In this document: piece after piece, positions 27,834 to 36,436 of the stretch
Numbering within the stretch: the stretch's first letter is position 1
How the letters are laid out: each line of letters opens with the position of its first letter
Assembly (NCBI RefSeq): GCF_024158145.1
Contig: NZ_JAMYXM010000002.1
Coordinates: forward strand, 310,001-374,000
Origin: Notoacmeibacter sp. MSK16QG-6
GTDB taxonomy: Bacteria > Pseudomonadota > Alphaproteobacteria > Rhizobiales > Rhizobiaceae
DNA: 64,000 bases
Direction of reading: 5' to 3'
Made by a program: the position numbers and the translations under genes
The notes under the pieces: generated by a model
What the model was told of the DNA's origin: nothing
Databases searched by the model: none
The model's input: the letters and a program-made list of their open reading frames with translations, nothing else

Positions 27834-28870
27834 TCCGCCGCCTCGAGATAGCCGGCATCGTTTTTGGCTTTCATTGCGCCGTCACCGCCGGCTTTCTTGG
27901 CGTGGTATTCGTCATAGGCGGCGATCAGCATGTCTTCGTCGCGATATTGGGGCACCCAGCCGAGATCGCGCTCGCCCTTCGAGACGTCGAGCAGGCAGTC
28001 TTCGTCGGCGATGAGATACTGCTCGGGGTCCATCAGCGGCATGTTCATCCAGTCCAGCAGATTCAGCGTCTGCTTCACCGCCCAACCCGGCGTTGGCACC
28101 AGAACGGATTTCGATCCGGCGTGCTTGATGAGCTTTGTCAGAAGGGCGCGAACGGAGGGCGGATTGAGGGAGCCCAAATTGTACGCTTCGTTCGGGCAGC
28201 CATGGATCATGGCGAGCCGTGCGGCCTCGGCACAATCGAAAACGGAGATGAACTGATAGGGGTTTTTACCCGATCCGATCATCGGCACCGGCAGATTGCG
28301 GTCGACGAGCTTGAAGAGCTTTTCCAAAATGCCGAGACGGCCAGGCCCGATAATGAGGCGCGGGCGGAAGAGCGTGATGTTCATCCCCTTCTTGCGCCAC
28401 TCCTCGGCCAGTTCTTCGGTCCGCAACTTCGAAAGCCCGTACTCGCCGAGCGGCGCAACAGGGTGATCCTCGGTCATCGGATAATGAACGGTGTGGCCGT
28501 AGACCATGTCGGTGGTGAAGTGCACCAGCTCGCGCGCCCCCACCTTGTCCATGGCCTCGATGATGTTGACCGTGCCATCATAATTGACCGGAAAGAAAAA
28601 GTCGTGCCGCTTGGCGCGCACCTGAAGGGGCGAGAGCATCTTGGCCGAAAGATTGTAAATCTTGTCGTCCGAACGCAGTTTGAGAGCTTCGATAGACTGC
28701 CGGTCAGTCACGTCGCAATGAGTGAAGGCGACGCCCTCCTCATAATGCGGCAATCCACTTTTGACGATGTCGGCTACGATCACCTCATGGCCATCACCGA
28801 CAAGCTTCGGCGCCAGATGCCGACCCACGAAGCCATCGCCGCCGAAAATGATATGACGTTGTTTTGACAT
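27830..28870 (-). CDS. NAD-dependent epimerase/dehydratase (extended SDR)
   Basis: 346 residues from ATG 28870; the frame is open to 29161 but overlaps the upstream SMR gene. The N-terminal Rossmann motif is IIFGGDGFVGRHLAPKL, a variant of GxxGxxG at about residues 7-17. DKIYNLSA and VNYDGTVNII follow, and GEYGLSKLRTEELA carries the YxxxK catalytic pair. Extended SDRs of this type epimerise, dehydrate or reduce sugars. In this context it may perform the reduction that DprE2 does in mycobacteria, or act on a nucleotide or lipid-linked sugar before transamination. The start lies 11 bases after the SMR gene. Confidence 0.82.
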   Translation of the reverse strand: MSKQRHIIFGGDGFVGRHLAPKLVGDGHEVIVADIVKSGLPHYEEGVAFTHCDVTDRQSIEALKLRSDDKIYNLSAKMLSPLQVRAKRHDFFFPVNYDGTVNIIEAMDKVGARELVHFTTDMVYGHTVHYPMTEDHPVAPLGEYGLSKLRTEELAEEWRKKGMNITLFRPRLIIGPGRLGILEKLFKLVDRNLPVPMIGSGKNPYQFISVFDCAEAARLAMIHGCPNEAYNLGSLNPPSVRALLTKLIKHAGSKSVLVPTPGWAVKQTLNLLDWMNMPLMDPEQYLIADEDCLLDVSKGERDLGWVPQYRDEDMLIAAYDEYHAKKAGGDGAMKAKNDAGYLEAAE

Positions 28871-28881
28871 GGGATTGGATC

Positions 28882-29325
28882 TCACTTGAGCGTTGAAGAT
28901 GAAACGGGTTTTGCAGCGCTGATGTCCGTCGGCTCGGCGGTATCGGCGTGGCCTTCGCGACCCGACTGGGCGATCAGCACGGTGCCGACGCAGATCAGCG
29001 CAATGCCGCCGATACGCAGCGCATTCAGATCTTCGCCGAAGAGTTGCCAGGCCAGAACGGCAACCAGCACATAGGCGAGCGACAAGAATGGATAGGCAAA
29101 TGAGAGATCGACCTTCGACAGAACGAACAGATGGCTCGCCATCGAGACCACGAACATGCAAAGGCCGAAAAAGACCCAGGGCTGAAAAACGATCTGCAGT
29201 ATCCTGAGAAGAGGATGGACACCCGGCACTGCCAGATCGCCCAACTGCATCATGCCGTGCTTTAGCATGAGCTGGGCAAATGCATTGGTCGCCACGGTAA
29301 ACAGGATGAACGGAATATATTTCAT
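28882..29325 (-). CDS. Small multidrug-resistance/EamA-type membrane protein, putative lipid-sugar flippase subunit
   Basis: 147 residues, four hydrophobic segments in about the first 115 residues, then a polar tail. The N-terminus FILFTVATNAFAQLMLKHGM and the LSFAYPFLSLAYVLVAVLAW motif match the SMR/ArnE branch of drug/metabolite transporters. ArnE/ArnF flip undecaprenyl-phospho-aminoarabinose across the inner membrane, and the same role is reasonable here for the product of the neighbouring enzymes. A 147-base gap separates it from the DprE1-like gene. Confidence 0.7.
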   Translation of the reverse strand: MKYIPFILFTVATNAFAQLMLKHGMMQLGDLAVPGVHPLLRILQIVFQPWVFFGLCMFVVSMASHLFVLSKVDLSFAYPFLSLAYVLVAVLAWQLFGEDLNALRIGGIALICVGTVLIAQSGREGHADTAEPTDISAAKPVSSSTLK

Positions 29326-29472
29326 TTCGGCACAGTCTTTGTTTGAGTTAGCGACAGCCTAGTGTTCAAAACGTTCGAACCCGTAAACGCGAATGCCGAA
29401 ATTGGCCGCACAGCAGGCGTTTTGATGCGTAAAGTTAATGTTTTGAATTGAAGGCTTTTCCGTAACAATCCG

Positions 29473-30807
29473 CTAACTGCGCTCTTTCAGCACAAGCCCG
29501 GTCCGTCGCCAGAAATCACTCATGAGTGACGGATCTCTCGATCTCTCCAGCTTTGGCCAATCGGGAAACCCGGCAGCGTAAGTATCGGCGCTCATTCGCG
29601 CATCTTTGTAGGGATTGACCGCCCCACCCGCCGCGATCGTGATTGCATCGAGCCGGTTCAGAAGTCGCCGCGTACGGTCGCCCTGATTTGGAAAATCGAG
29701 CGTCAGTGTGTAACCCGGCCGGGCAAACCCCATCAGTCCTGCGCTCCCCTCTTCGCCAAACCGCTTCAGTACGGTGAGGAACGAGCCAGCGCCCTCCTTC
29801 TCTGCGGCCTCTAGCAAAGCGGGTAGCGCGTCCGCCGCACTATCGTAGGGAACGACGGATTGATGCTGATAAAGACCATTTGGCCCGTACAGGCGGTTCC
29901 AGTCACGCACCCCGTCCAGTGGATAGAAATAGCTTTGCCAGCTTGTGCGTGACGGCGTACCGGCTTTACGAAGCTGAGAGAAACGATACGCGCCGTTGAA
30001 CAATTTGAGGAACGGTCGATTCAAGACGTTAAGAGGCGGCTGGAACGGAACAGAAAGACGCGCTCCGCCAATGGCAACATCGCCCGCCGGGCCGCTCTCA
30101 GCATGGTTCGCCGCAAGCAGGACGCCCCTGCCCCGCTTCGCGCCCGACGCCATCTGATCGATCCAGGCGACGGCATATTCGTTCGTCGCATCGGCCGCTT
30201 CGGCCATGGCGAGATAGTCGCCGATCGTGCCGAAGGGTGTCACGGTCTGAACGACATCGAGAGAGGCAACACGCATCAGGCGAAGCCGCGCCGAAACGAT
30301 CACGCCGGTCAGACCCATCCCGCCAATGGTCGCATAAAACAGCTCAGCTTCATTTGTTGGGCTGATATCCCGAACGCCGCTATCGCTACGGGCGATGGTC
30401 AGACTTTCGATATGCGCGCCGAATGTGCCGCGGCGATGATGGTTCTTTCCATGCACATCATTGGCGATTGCCCCGCCCAGCGTGACGAAGCGCGTGCCGG
30501 GCGTGACCGGCAGAAACCAGCCATGCGGACCGCAATGGGCGATGATGGTTGCCAGATCGACGCCGGCTTCCGCATCGAGAAGGCCCGTTTGCGGGTCGAA
30601 GGAGAGGATGCGCTCCGCTCGGCCCATATCGATCAGATGACCCTCATCATTATGGCAGCTATCGCCATAGGAGAGCCCTTTGCCGAAGGGCAGAAACGTA
30701 TCGGCGAACGACCGATCCTGAAAGCGAGGTAGAGCTTCATCCGGCGTCAATGCGTGCCGCATTGCCGGTCGGAGCCGGCCGAAACTCTGATAATCGGGCT
30801 GCGCCAT
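29473..30807 (-). CDS. DprE1-like FAD-dependent decaprenylphosphoryl-beta-D-ribose 2-oxidase
   Basis: 444 residues. A FAD_binding_4 domain at the N-terminus shows LPFGKGLSYGDSCHNDEGHL, PVTPGTRFVTLGGAIANDVHGKNHHRRGT and IGGMGLTGVIV. The C-terminal ALO-like domain has SYFYPLDGVRDWNRLYGPNGLYQHQSVVP and GGAVNPYKDARM. These blocks match mycobacterial DprE1, which oxidises the 2-hydroxyl of polyprenyl-phosphoryl-ribose. It starts three bases after the HAD-UbiA gene, which would supply its substrate. Related genes occur in rhizobia that arabinosylate Nod factors. Confidence 0.85.
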   Translation of the reverse strand: MAQPDYQSFGRLRPAMRHALTPDEALPRFQDRSFADTFLPFGKGLSYGDSCHNDEGHLIDMGRAERILSFDPQTGLLDAEAGVDLATIIAHCGPHGWFLPVTPGTRFVTLGGAIANDVHGKNHHRRGTFGAHIESLTIARSDSGVRDISPTNEAELFYATIGGMGLTGVIVSARLRLMRVASLDVVQTVTPFGTIGDYLAMAEAADATNEYAVAWIDQMASGAKRGRGVLLAANHAESGPAGDVAIGGARLSVPFQPPLNVLNRPFLKLFNGAYRFSQLRKAGTPSRTSWQSYFYPLDGVRDWNRLYGPNGLYQHQSVVPYDSAADALPALLEAAEKEGAGSFLTVLKRFGEEGSAGLMGFARPGYTLTLDFPNQGDRTRRLLNRLDAITIAAGGAVNPYKDARMSADTYAAGFPDWPKLERSRDPSLMSDFWRRTGLVLKERS

Positions 30808-30810
30808 TGT

Positions 30811-32283
30811 CTACAGAACCAGCGCGCCCACGACCAGCAGGGCGCCAATGGCCGCAACCGCCTGGCTGCGCCAATCGCTCATGATGAAAACAATCGGGTC
30901 GTCATGCATCTCGCCGCGATAGGCGAGAATCCATATCCGCATGCAGATAAAGAGTATCGCAGGCGCCAACGGCCACAGAAGCCAGGGCAGCGAATACTGG
31001 CCGGCCACGGAATCGGACTGAATGTAGAGAGCCAACACCATAGCCGCGCCGAAGCCCGACGAGACGCCGCTCATGGCGATGATGGCCTTGTCTTCGCCGC
31101 GATAGGCGCGGCCTTCGATCTTCCGGCCGACCTGAAGGCCACGATCGTTCAGTTCCACGAACCGTTTCACGAGTGCGAGCGATAGGAAGAAGAAAATGGA
31201 AAAGCCCAGGAGCCAGAACGAGACATCCACCTGTGTCGCCGCCGCGCCGCCGATGATGCGCAGCGTATAAAGCGATGCCAGCGTGAAAACATCGATGAGA
31301 AGCATCCGCTTCAGGGCGAAGGAATAGGCGGTCGTCGCCAAAAGGTAGACGGCCAGAACGCCTGTAAACGCAACGGGAAGGAACAGAGACAGCGCGAACG
31401 CCGCGATGAGCAGAACCGCGGTCGACATAAGGCCGAACGGAATGGAGAGCCTTCCCGAGGCGAAGGGGCGGTTTTTCTTGGTCGGATGGGCACGGTCGAG
31501 CGCCATGTCGAAACAGTCATTGACGATATAGATCGCAGATGCCGACAGCGAGAACGAGAAGAATGCGACGATAGCCTGTGTGACCGTGGTCCAGTTGCTG
31601 TACTCATGCGCCAGCATCAGCGGCACGATGACCAGCACGTTTTTCAGCCATTGATGAACACGCAGCATTTTACGGATGTCGCGCCAGGAAATCGGCTCAT
31701 CAACCAACCTTTGCGCATCGTTGCGCAATGCCCAGCGGCGTGCTGAGGCATCTGGCTGAACGACAGTGCCCTGCCTTGCGGCCGCCAGCACCGGCAAATC
31801 GGCGCGGCTGTTACCGACATAGTCGAACCCGGCCTCACCATAGAGTTCGACGAGTTTGTCGGCCTTGTTTCGGCTGGTCATATTGCCTTGATCTTCCGTC
31901 GCGATGACCGCATCGAAGAGACCGAGATGTTCGGCAATTTCATCGGCCACGGGCTTCGGCGTGCCTGTCGCCAGAATAATTGTCCGTCCCTTTCGCCGCT
32001 CATCGCGTATAAGACCCACAACGTCATCCCGGTAAGGCAGTGCCGGAACGTCCCAGTCCGCCCGCCGCGCCACTTCGTGCTTGAGCCGCGCTGGTCCACC
32101 GGACGCGATCCAGATCGGCACAAGAAAAAGAATGAGCGGGTTCGACCGCAGCAGACGGAAGAGACCTTCCCATAGGAGATCGGTCGAAACCAGCGTGCCG
32201 TCTAGGTCTATGGCAAGCGGGATAGACTTGATGTCGGTCCGTGCATCCATGATAGCTGTCATCGTTTGGTTGTGGTGGCTCAT
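30811..32283 (-). CDS. HAD phosphatase-UbiA prenyltransferase fusion (5-phosphoribosyl-1-phosphate polyprenyl transferase type)
   Basis: 490 residues; starts at 32262 or 32250 are also possible. Residues 20-200 form a HAD-like hydrolase with the DLDGT motif (Asp26, Asp28), TGTPKPVADEIA and GNSRADLPVL. Residues 205-490 form a UbiA-type prenyltransferase with about eight membrane segments and the motif NDCFDMALDRAHPTKKNRPF from Asn255. In mycobacteria the UbiA part (Rv3806c) transfers 5-phosphoribose to decaprenyl phosphate, and a separate phosphatase removes the 5-phosphate. Here both activities would be on one chain. The UbiA domain alone could also accept other prenyl acceptors. Confidence 0.82.
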   Translation of the reverse strand: MSHHNQTMTAIMDARTDIKSIPLAIDLDGTLVSTDLLWEGLFRLLRSNPLILFLVPIWIASGGPARLKHEVARRADWDVPALPYRDDVVGLIRDERRKGRTIILATGTPKPVADEIAEHLGLFDAVIATEDQGNMTSRNKADKLVELYGEAGFDYVGNSRADLPVLAAARQGTVVQPDASARRWALRNDAQRLVDEPISWRDIRKMLRVHQWLKNVLVIVPLMLAHEYSNWTTVTQAIVAFFSFSLSASAIYIVNDCFDMALDRAHPTKKNRPFASGRLSIPFGLMSTAVLLIAAFALSLFLPVAFTGVLAVYLLATTAYSFALKRMLLIDVFTLASLYTLRIIGGAAATQVDVSFWLLGFSIFFFLSLALVKRFVELNDRGLQVGRKIEGRAYRGEDKAIIAMSGVSSGFGAAMVLALYIQSDSVAGQYSLPWLLWPLAPAILFICMRIWILAYRGEMHDDPIVFIMSDWRSQAVAAIGALLVVGALVL

Positions 32284-32451
32284 ACCTGCTTCATGCCATC
32301 AAGAAATGACCACGGACTGAAGAGGCGTCGCCGATCGACGATTGAATGATCTCACGGCTAACAGAAGCCTAACTCCGTGCCGGACACAGCTCCCAAGGCG
32401 TGCCGGCACTTCCGCGCTTGGCAAGATGGCGTCAAACCGCTTTGAAAGGGC

Positions 32452-32479
32452 TGGACAGACAATCGCGCACCGCCTATAT
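32452..32479 (+). promoter_or_regulatory. Putative promoter of the tRNA-Lys gene
   Basis: TGGACA at 32452-32457 and CTATAT at 32474-32479 with a 16-base spacer resemble the alphaproteobacterial housekeeping promoter. The start site would be near 32486, a few bases before the tRNA. Confidence 0.5.
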
Positions 32480-32493
32480 GGCCGCGACGGTTC

Positions 32494-32569
<76 letters not shown>

Positions 32570-32639
32570 AAATCAATGGTTTGCGATCCGTTCTTTAAGC
32601 ATCGCTTGCAAATTTTGCCCGATGCAAGTCGATTGCTTC

Positions 32640-33890
32640 TCATGCGGTGAGTTTGAGAAGACCATAGGGCGAGCTATCCGGCTTTTTCCGTTTTTGCTCA
32701 TACATCATGGTATCGGCGGCCTGCAGCATGCCCAGCACATCGTCGAAATCGCCGTATTCGGCATAGCCGATACTCGCCGACATCTGGATCGTCCGGCCTT
32801 CGTGGACAAATGGCCTGCCAAGCGATCGCAACAGGCGCTGCGCAACGCCAGCCGCCTGCTCCTTGTCCGATCCCGGCAGAACAATAGCGAACTCATCGCC
32901 GCCAACGCGGCAAGCCATATCCGTACCGCGGCACGAATCCTGCAGTCGGCGGGCGAATTCCTTTAGTACCGCATCGCCGACGAGATGACCGTAATTGTCG
33001 TTGATAGGCTTGAAATCATTGAGATCGATGATCGCTACGGAGAATGGTTTGCCATCGGGCTCCCTGGCGAGCCGTTCGAGCTTGGCATCAAAGGCGCGCG
33101 TATTACAGAGATTGGTAAGCGGGTCGCGTTGCGACTTCTGCTCCAACTCGTGCTCACGAAGCTTCTCATTCGTGATGTCGACAGTTACGCCGCAAACCGC
33201 GACCACCTTCCCGGTCTCATCCACCACGGATTTGCGCCGGCATCGCATCCACCGTGTCTCGCCCGTCAGCGTCGTTATCCGGTAGTAGGTGGTCATGGTG
33301 CCGACTTCGCCGCTCATAAGCGTTTCGAGACCGGCAGCGCACCCGTCGGATTCGTGGATCAGCGCCATCCATTGCTCACCGCTGAACGGCTTGCTCGGAT
33401 CGCTGTCCGCCAGCATGGCGAGGCCTTTCGAGGCGGTAAACTCACCGCTCGCAATATCGAGATGCCAGAAGGCGCCATCGATAACATCGATAGCGAGTTC
33501 CAGGCGCGCATTGGCTTCCCGCAGCGCCCTTTTCTGCCTCATCACGTCGGTCACGTCCTGAAAGACCGTCACGACGTGACTGACGCTTTCCGAGCCCGGC
33601 TGACGCAATGGCGTCAGAGTGATGTTGAGAAAAGTCGATGCCTCTTCGCCTTCACGCTCATCGGTGAAGGTCGTCATCTTTCCGCCGCTCAGGCAGGTCT
33701 TGTATTTTGAAGAAATCTGCTCGCCGGCTTGCCCCGGCCATGCTTCCAACGGTGTTTTTCCGATGAAGTTTTTTTCGTCGATACCGAGCATTTGCTCGAC
33801 GAGGGAATTCAGTCCGACATAGCGGACCATCCCATCATCCTGAACCTCTACAAGCGAGGCCGGCACACCGAGCATTTCGATATCGATCAT
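32640..33890 (-). CDS. Diguanylate cyclase with PAS sensory domains
   Basis: 416 residues from ATG 33890, which has GGAGGT at ideal spacing (frame open to 33923). Two PAS-like domains occupy about 1-110 and 130-245 (DAFWHLDIAS-like sequence, then EHELEQKSQRDPLTN as the linker into the cyclase). The GGDEF motif is intact at 330-334 within RVGGDEFAIVLPG. An RxxD inhibitory site (RGTD) lies exactly five residues before it, so the enzyme should make cyclic di-GMP and be product-inhibited. No transmembrane segment, so it senses inside the cell. Confidence 0.93.
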   Translation of the reverse strand: MIDIEMLGVPASLVEVQDDGMVRYVGLNSLVEQMLGIDEKNFIGKTPLEAWPGQAGEQISSKYKTCLSGGKMTTFTDEREGEEASTFLNITLTPLRQPGSESVSHVVTVFQDVTDVMRQKRALREANARLELAIDVIDGAFWHLDIASGEFTASKGLAMLADSDPSKPFSGEQWMALIHESDGCAAGLETLMSGEVGTMTTYYRITTLTGETRWMRCRRKSVVDETGKVVAVCGVTVDITNEKLREHELEQKSQRDPLTNLCNTRAFDAKLERLAREPDGKPFSVAIIDLNDFKPINDNYGHLVGDAVLKEFARRLQDSCRGTDMACRVGGDEFAIVLPGSDKEQAAGVAQRLLRSLGRPFVHEGRTIQMSASIGYAEYGDFDDVLGMLQAADTMMYEQKRKKPDSSPYGLLKLTA

Positions 33891-33972
33891 CGTCTTACCT
33901 CCGTCGGCGTGAAGGTAGAGCAACAGATTTAATCGGCGGTGAATGAAGAGGTGAAGATATTAGCGTTCGGCA

Positions 33973-34000
33973 CCGGCAGGCCCATAAAAAGGCCTGCCGG
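33973..34000 (-). terminator. Hairpin at the end of the TRAP operon
   Basis: CCGGCAGGCC (33973-33982) pairs with GGCCTGCCGG (33991-34000), ten perfect pairs with an eight-base loop, 13 bases after the dctM stop on the minus strand. There is no clear T-run after it. Confidence 0.6.
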
Positions 34001-34013
34001 CATAGGCGATTGC

Positions 34014-35633
34014 CTATCGGTTGGTAATGATCTCTGGCCCCATCAGCGCGGTGGGAACGGCGGTCGAGAGCCACGGCACATAGGTCACGAGAAGCAGGAA
34101 GATGAACAGCACGCCCACGAAGGGCATTGCCGCTCGGACCACCTGTATCAGGCTCATCCCCGTTATACCGCTTGTCACGAAGAGATTGAGCCCGATTGGC
34201 GGCGTGATCATGCCGATTTCCATGTTCACGACCATGATGATGCCGAGATGGATCGGATCGACGCCGAGTTCCATTGCGATAGGGAACACGACCGGCGCCA
34301 CGATCAGCAACAGGCCGGACGGTTCCATGAACTGCCCGCCGATCAGAAGCAGGATGTTCACGGCGATAAGGAAGGTGAACCAGTTGAAGCCGTAGTCCAG
34401 CATCATCGCGGCAATGGCATCGGGAATACGCTCCGACGTCAGCACATGAGCAAAAAGCAGCGCGTTGACGATGATGAACATCAGCATGACGGTCGTCTTG
34501 CCGGCATCGACGAGCACCTTATGCGTATCGGCGTGGAACAGCGCTCCAAAAAAATGCCGGCCGACCTGTCCGAGATTTCGGCCCCAGACCGGCAGACCCG
34601 CTCCCAGCGTACCGGGAACGGCGGCTGCGCCACCCTCGGCCCGCCACAAGGGGTAGGCGATAAGGATCAGAGCCGCACAGACGAGACCGATCAGCGCCCT
34701 TGAGCTGAAGCTCCCCTCACCCGCTTCGGCAAAAGCGAAGAAGGACAACATCATCCATACGAAGAAGAATGCCAGTGCATAGACCAGCGCTTTGAAACCG
34801 ACGACCGCCCGCCGGCTATCGGTCGGTTCGGTCCAGGCCTTCTCCTTCAACGGTCCCATATCGCGATAAATGAAGAGCGCCACGAAGGCCGCATAGACTG
34901 CAGCGACGGCCGCCGCTTCGGTTGGCGTGAAGACGCCGCCATAGATGCCGCCAAGGATGATGACGATAAGAAAGAGGCCCCAGCCGGCTTCCTTGCCGCC
35001 TGCGATGACTTCTCCGAAGCCCTTCCATTCTTCGGCGGGGAGGTTCTTTCGCCGCGCCTGGATATAAATGGCGATCATCAGCATGAGACCAGCGACGACA
35101 CCCGGAATGATGCCGGCAAGAAACATGCGACCGACCGACACGTTCGTAGCAGCGGCATAGACCACCATCACGATAGAAGGTGGAATGAGGATGCCCAGCG
35201 TACCGGCATTGGCGATGATGCCGGCGGCGAATTCCTTGGAATAGCCCACCTGTCGCATACCGGCGATGGCGATCGTGCCGATGGCCACCACGGTTGCGGG
35301 CGACGAGCCGGACAGGGCCGCGAACATCATGCAGGCGAAGACGGACGCCATAGCGAGACCGCCGCGGAAATGACCGATAGTGGCGATGGCGAAATGGATG
35401 ATCCTTCGGGCAACGCCGCCTGTCGACATAAAGGCCGACGCCAGAATGAAGAAGGGAATTGCGAGCAGCGTATAGTTCTGCGAAGCCGTGAATAGCTGCA
35501 GCGCGACCGAACTCATGGAATCCGACGAGAACAGCGCAATTGTCAGGACCGAGGATAGGCCGAGAGAAATCGCGACAGGTACGCCCAGAAAGAGAAGACC
35601 GAGCACCATGACGAAAAGAAAAGTGGTTTCCAT
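34014..35633 (-). CDS. dctM: TRAP dicarboxylate-type transporter large permease with internal insertion
   Basis: 539 residues, compared with about 425 for usual DctM. N-terminal LLFLGVPVAISLGLSSVL, then YTLLAIPFFILASAFMSTGG, ALSGSSPATVVAIGTIAI and NAGTLGILIPPSIVMVVYAA are classic DctM motifs. The C-terminal half has EPSGLLLIVAPVVFPIA and GMITPPIGLNLFV. Extra sequence between about 225 and 340 contains additional hydrophobic segments and a charged stretch (MGPLKEKAWTEPTDSRRAVV), so this is a long-form DctM. It forms the secondary active importer with DctQ and DctP; four bases separate it from dctQ. Confidence 0.92.
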   Translation of the reverse strand: METTFLFVMVLGLLFLGVPVAISLGLSSVLTIALFSSDSMSSVALQLFTASQNYTLLAIPFFILASAFMSTGGVARRIIHFAIATIGHFRGGLAMASVFACMMFAALSGSSPATVVAIGTIAIAGMRQVGYSKEFAAGIIANAGTLGILIPPSIVMVVYAAATNVSVGRMFLAGIIPGVVAGLMLMIAIYIQARRKNLPAEEWKGFGEVIAGGKEAGWGLFLIVIILGGIYGGVFTPTEAAAVAAVYAAFVALFIYRDMGPLKEKAWTEPTDSRRAVVGFKALVYALAFFFVWMMLSFFAFAEAGEGSFSSRALIGLVCAALILIAYPLWRAEGGAAAVPGTLGAGLPVWGRNLGQVGRHFFGALFHADTHKVLVDAGKTTVMLMFIIVNALLFAHVLTSERIPDAIAAMMLDYGFNWFTFLIAVNILLLIGGQFMEPSGLLLIVAPVVFPIAMELGVDPIHLGIIMVVNMEIGMITPPIGLNLFVTSGITGMSLIQVVRAAMPFVGVLFIFLLLVTYVPWLSTAVPTALMGPEIITNR

Positions 35634-35637
35634 GCCC

Positions 35638-36333
35638 TCACTCCTTCAGCGTGTTCAGGTTTTCGGACACGAGTTCTTCCGCCTCGTGGCTTGCGACGAT
35701 CAATTCACGCTCGCCGAGCGCAATTGCGATGACGGCCTGCAGGGACCGGAATGACAGGAGCGCCAGTCCAATGGGCAACATGAGATAGGCGACCCAGCGC
35801 TGTACGCGCTCCTGCACGCCGAAGGTTTCGCTGACCCAGTTCGGATAACGTAAATCGTCCAGTCCCGTGCCGCGGTCGAACATGAAATTCCAGTAGCCGA
35901 TCGCTCCGCTCTGACGCCAGTTGCCGCCGACATCGACGCCAAAGATGGCAAGGAAGCCGCTATGAAGAAGTATCAGCCCATATGCGAGGGTACAGAGCGC
36001 GCCGAATATCGCTGCCGCCTTGAAGAGCGGGCGCGGGAACAACCGAATGACGGCATCGACCCCGAGATGCAGACCTGTCCGGACGCCGTAGCTCATACCA
36101 AAGAGGATCAGCCAGGCGAAAAGAATACGAGTCGCTTCCAGGGCCCCACCCCAGCCGGAATTGAACCCGTAACGCGCAACGACCTGCACGAAGGATATGA
36201 GAGTAATCAGCGCCAGAAGAAGGGCGATGATATTTTCTTCAAGTTTCGCTACGCCGACCGGCCAGCGCCTTTCGGCAAGAAACAGCCCGACGACGAGTAC
36301 CACCAGCGCAACGCTGGGCCACAAAAGGTCCAT
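35638..36333 (-). CDS. dctQ: TRAP transporter small permease
   Basis: 231 residues, longer than the usual 160-190. Four membrane segments; LEENIIALLLALITLISFVQ and WGGALEATRILFAWLILFGMSYGVRTGLHLGVD are the conserved DctQ core. A periplasmic-type loop of about 45 residues (FGVDVGGNWRQSGAIGYWNF and following) lies before the last membrane segment. The C-terminal tail is acidic. It pairs with the long-form DctM encoded next. The gene lies 103 bases after dctP, across a hairpin. Confidence 0.88.
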   Translation of the reverse strand: MDLLWPSVALVVLVVGLFLAERRWPVGVAKLEENIIALLLALITLISFVQVVARYGFNSGWGGALEATRILFAWLILFGMSYGVRTGLHLGVDAVIRLFPRPLFKAAAIFGALCTLAYGLILLHSGFLAIFGVDVGGNWRQSGAIGYWNFMFDRGTGLDDLRYPNWVSETFGVQERVQRWVAYLMLPIGLALLSFRSLQAVIAIALGERELIVASHEAEELVSENLNTLKE

Positions 36334-36360
36334 TCGGAACCCCCCTCAATCCCCAAAGAG

Positions 36361-36386
36361 CCCACCGGCGGGTTTCCGCCGGTGGG
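36361..36386 (-). terminator. Hairpin between dctP and dctQM
   Basis: CCCACCGGCGG (36361-36371) pairs perfectly with CCGCCGGTGGG (36376-36386) around a four-base loop, 50 bases after the dctP stop. On the minus strand it is followed by CTCTTTGGGG. It probably limits read-through, giving more binding protein than permease. Confidence 0.7.
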
Positions 36387-36436
36387 TGTGATAGCTGACA
36401 TGCCCGCCTTTTTCAGACGGTTACATCGATCAGCAA

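Noticed and set aside
27902-28867. A 321-residue plus-strand open frame across the SDR gene
   Set aside because: The antisense frame of a GC-rich gene with clear SDR motifs; no ribosome binding site and no domain.
32284-32493. A gene in the stretch between the HAD-UbiA gene and the tRNA
   Set aside because: No frame with start, ribosome binding site and coding pattern; it holds only the likely promoters of the tRNA and of the minus-strand operon.
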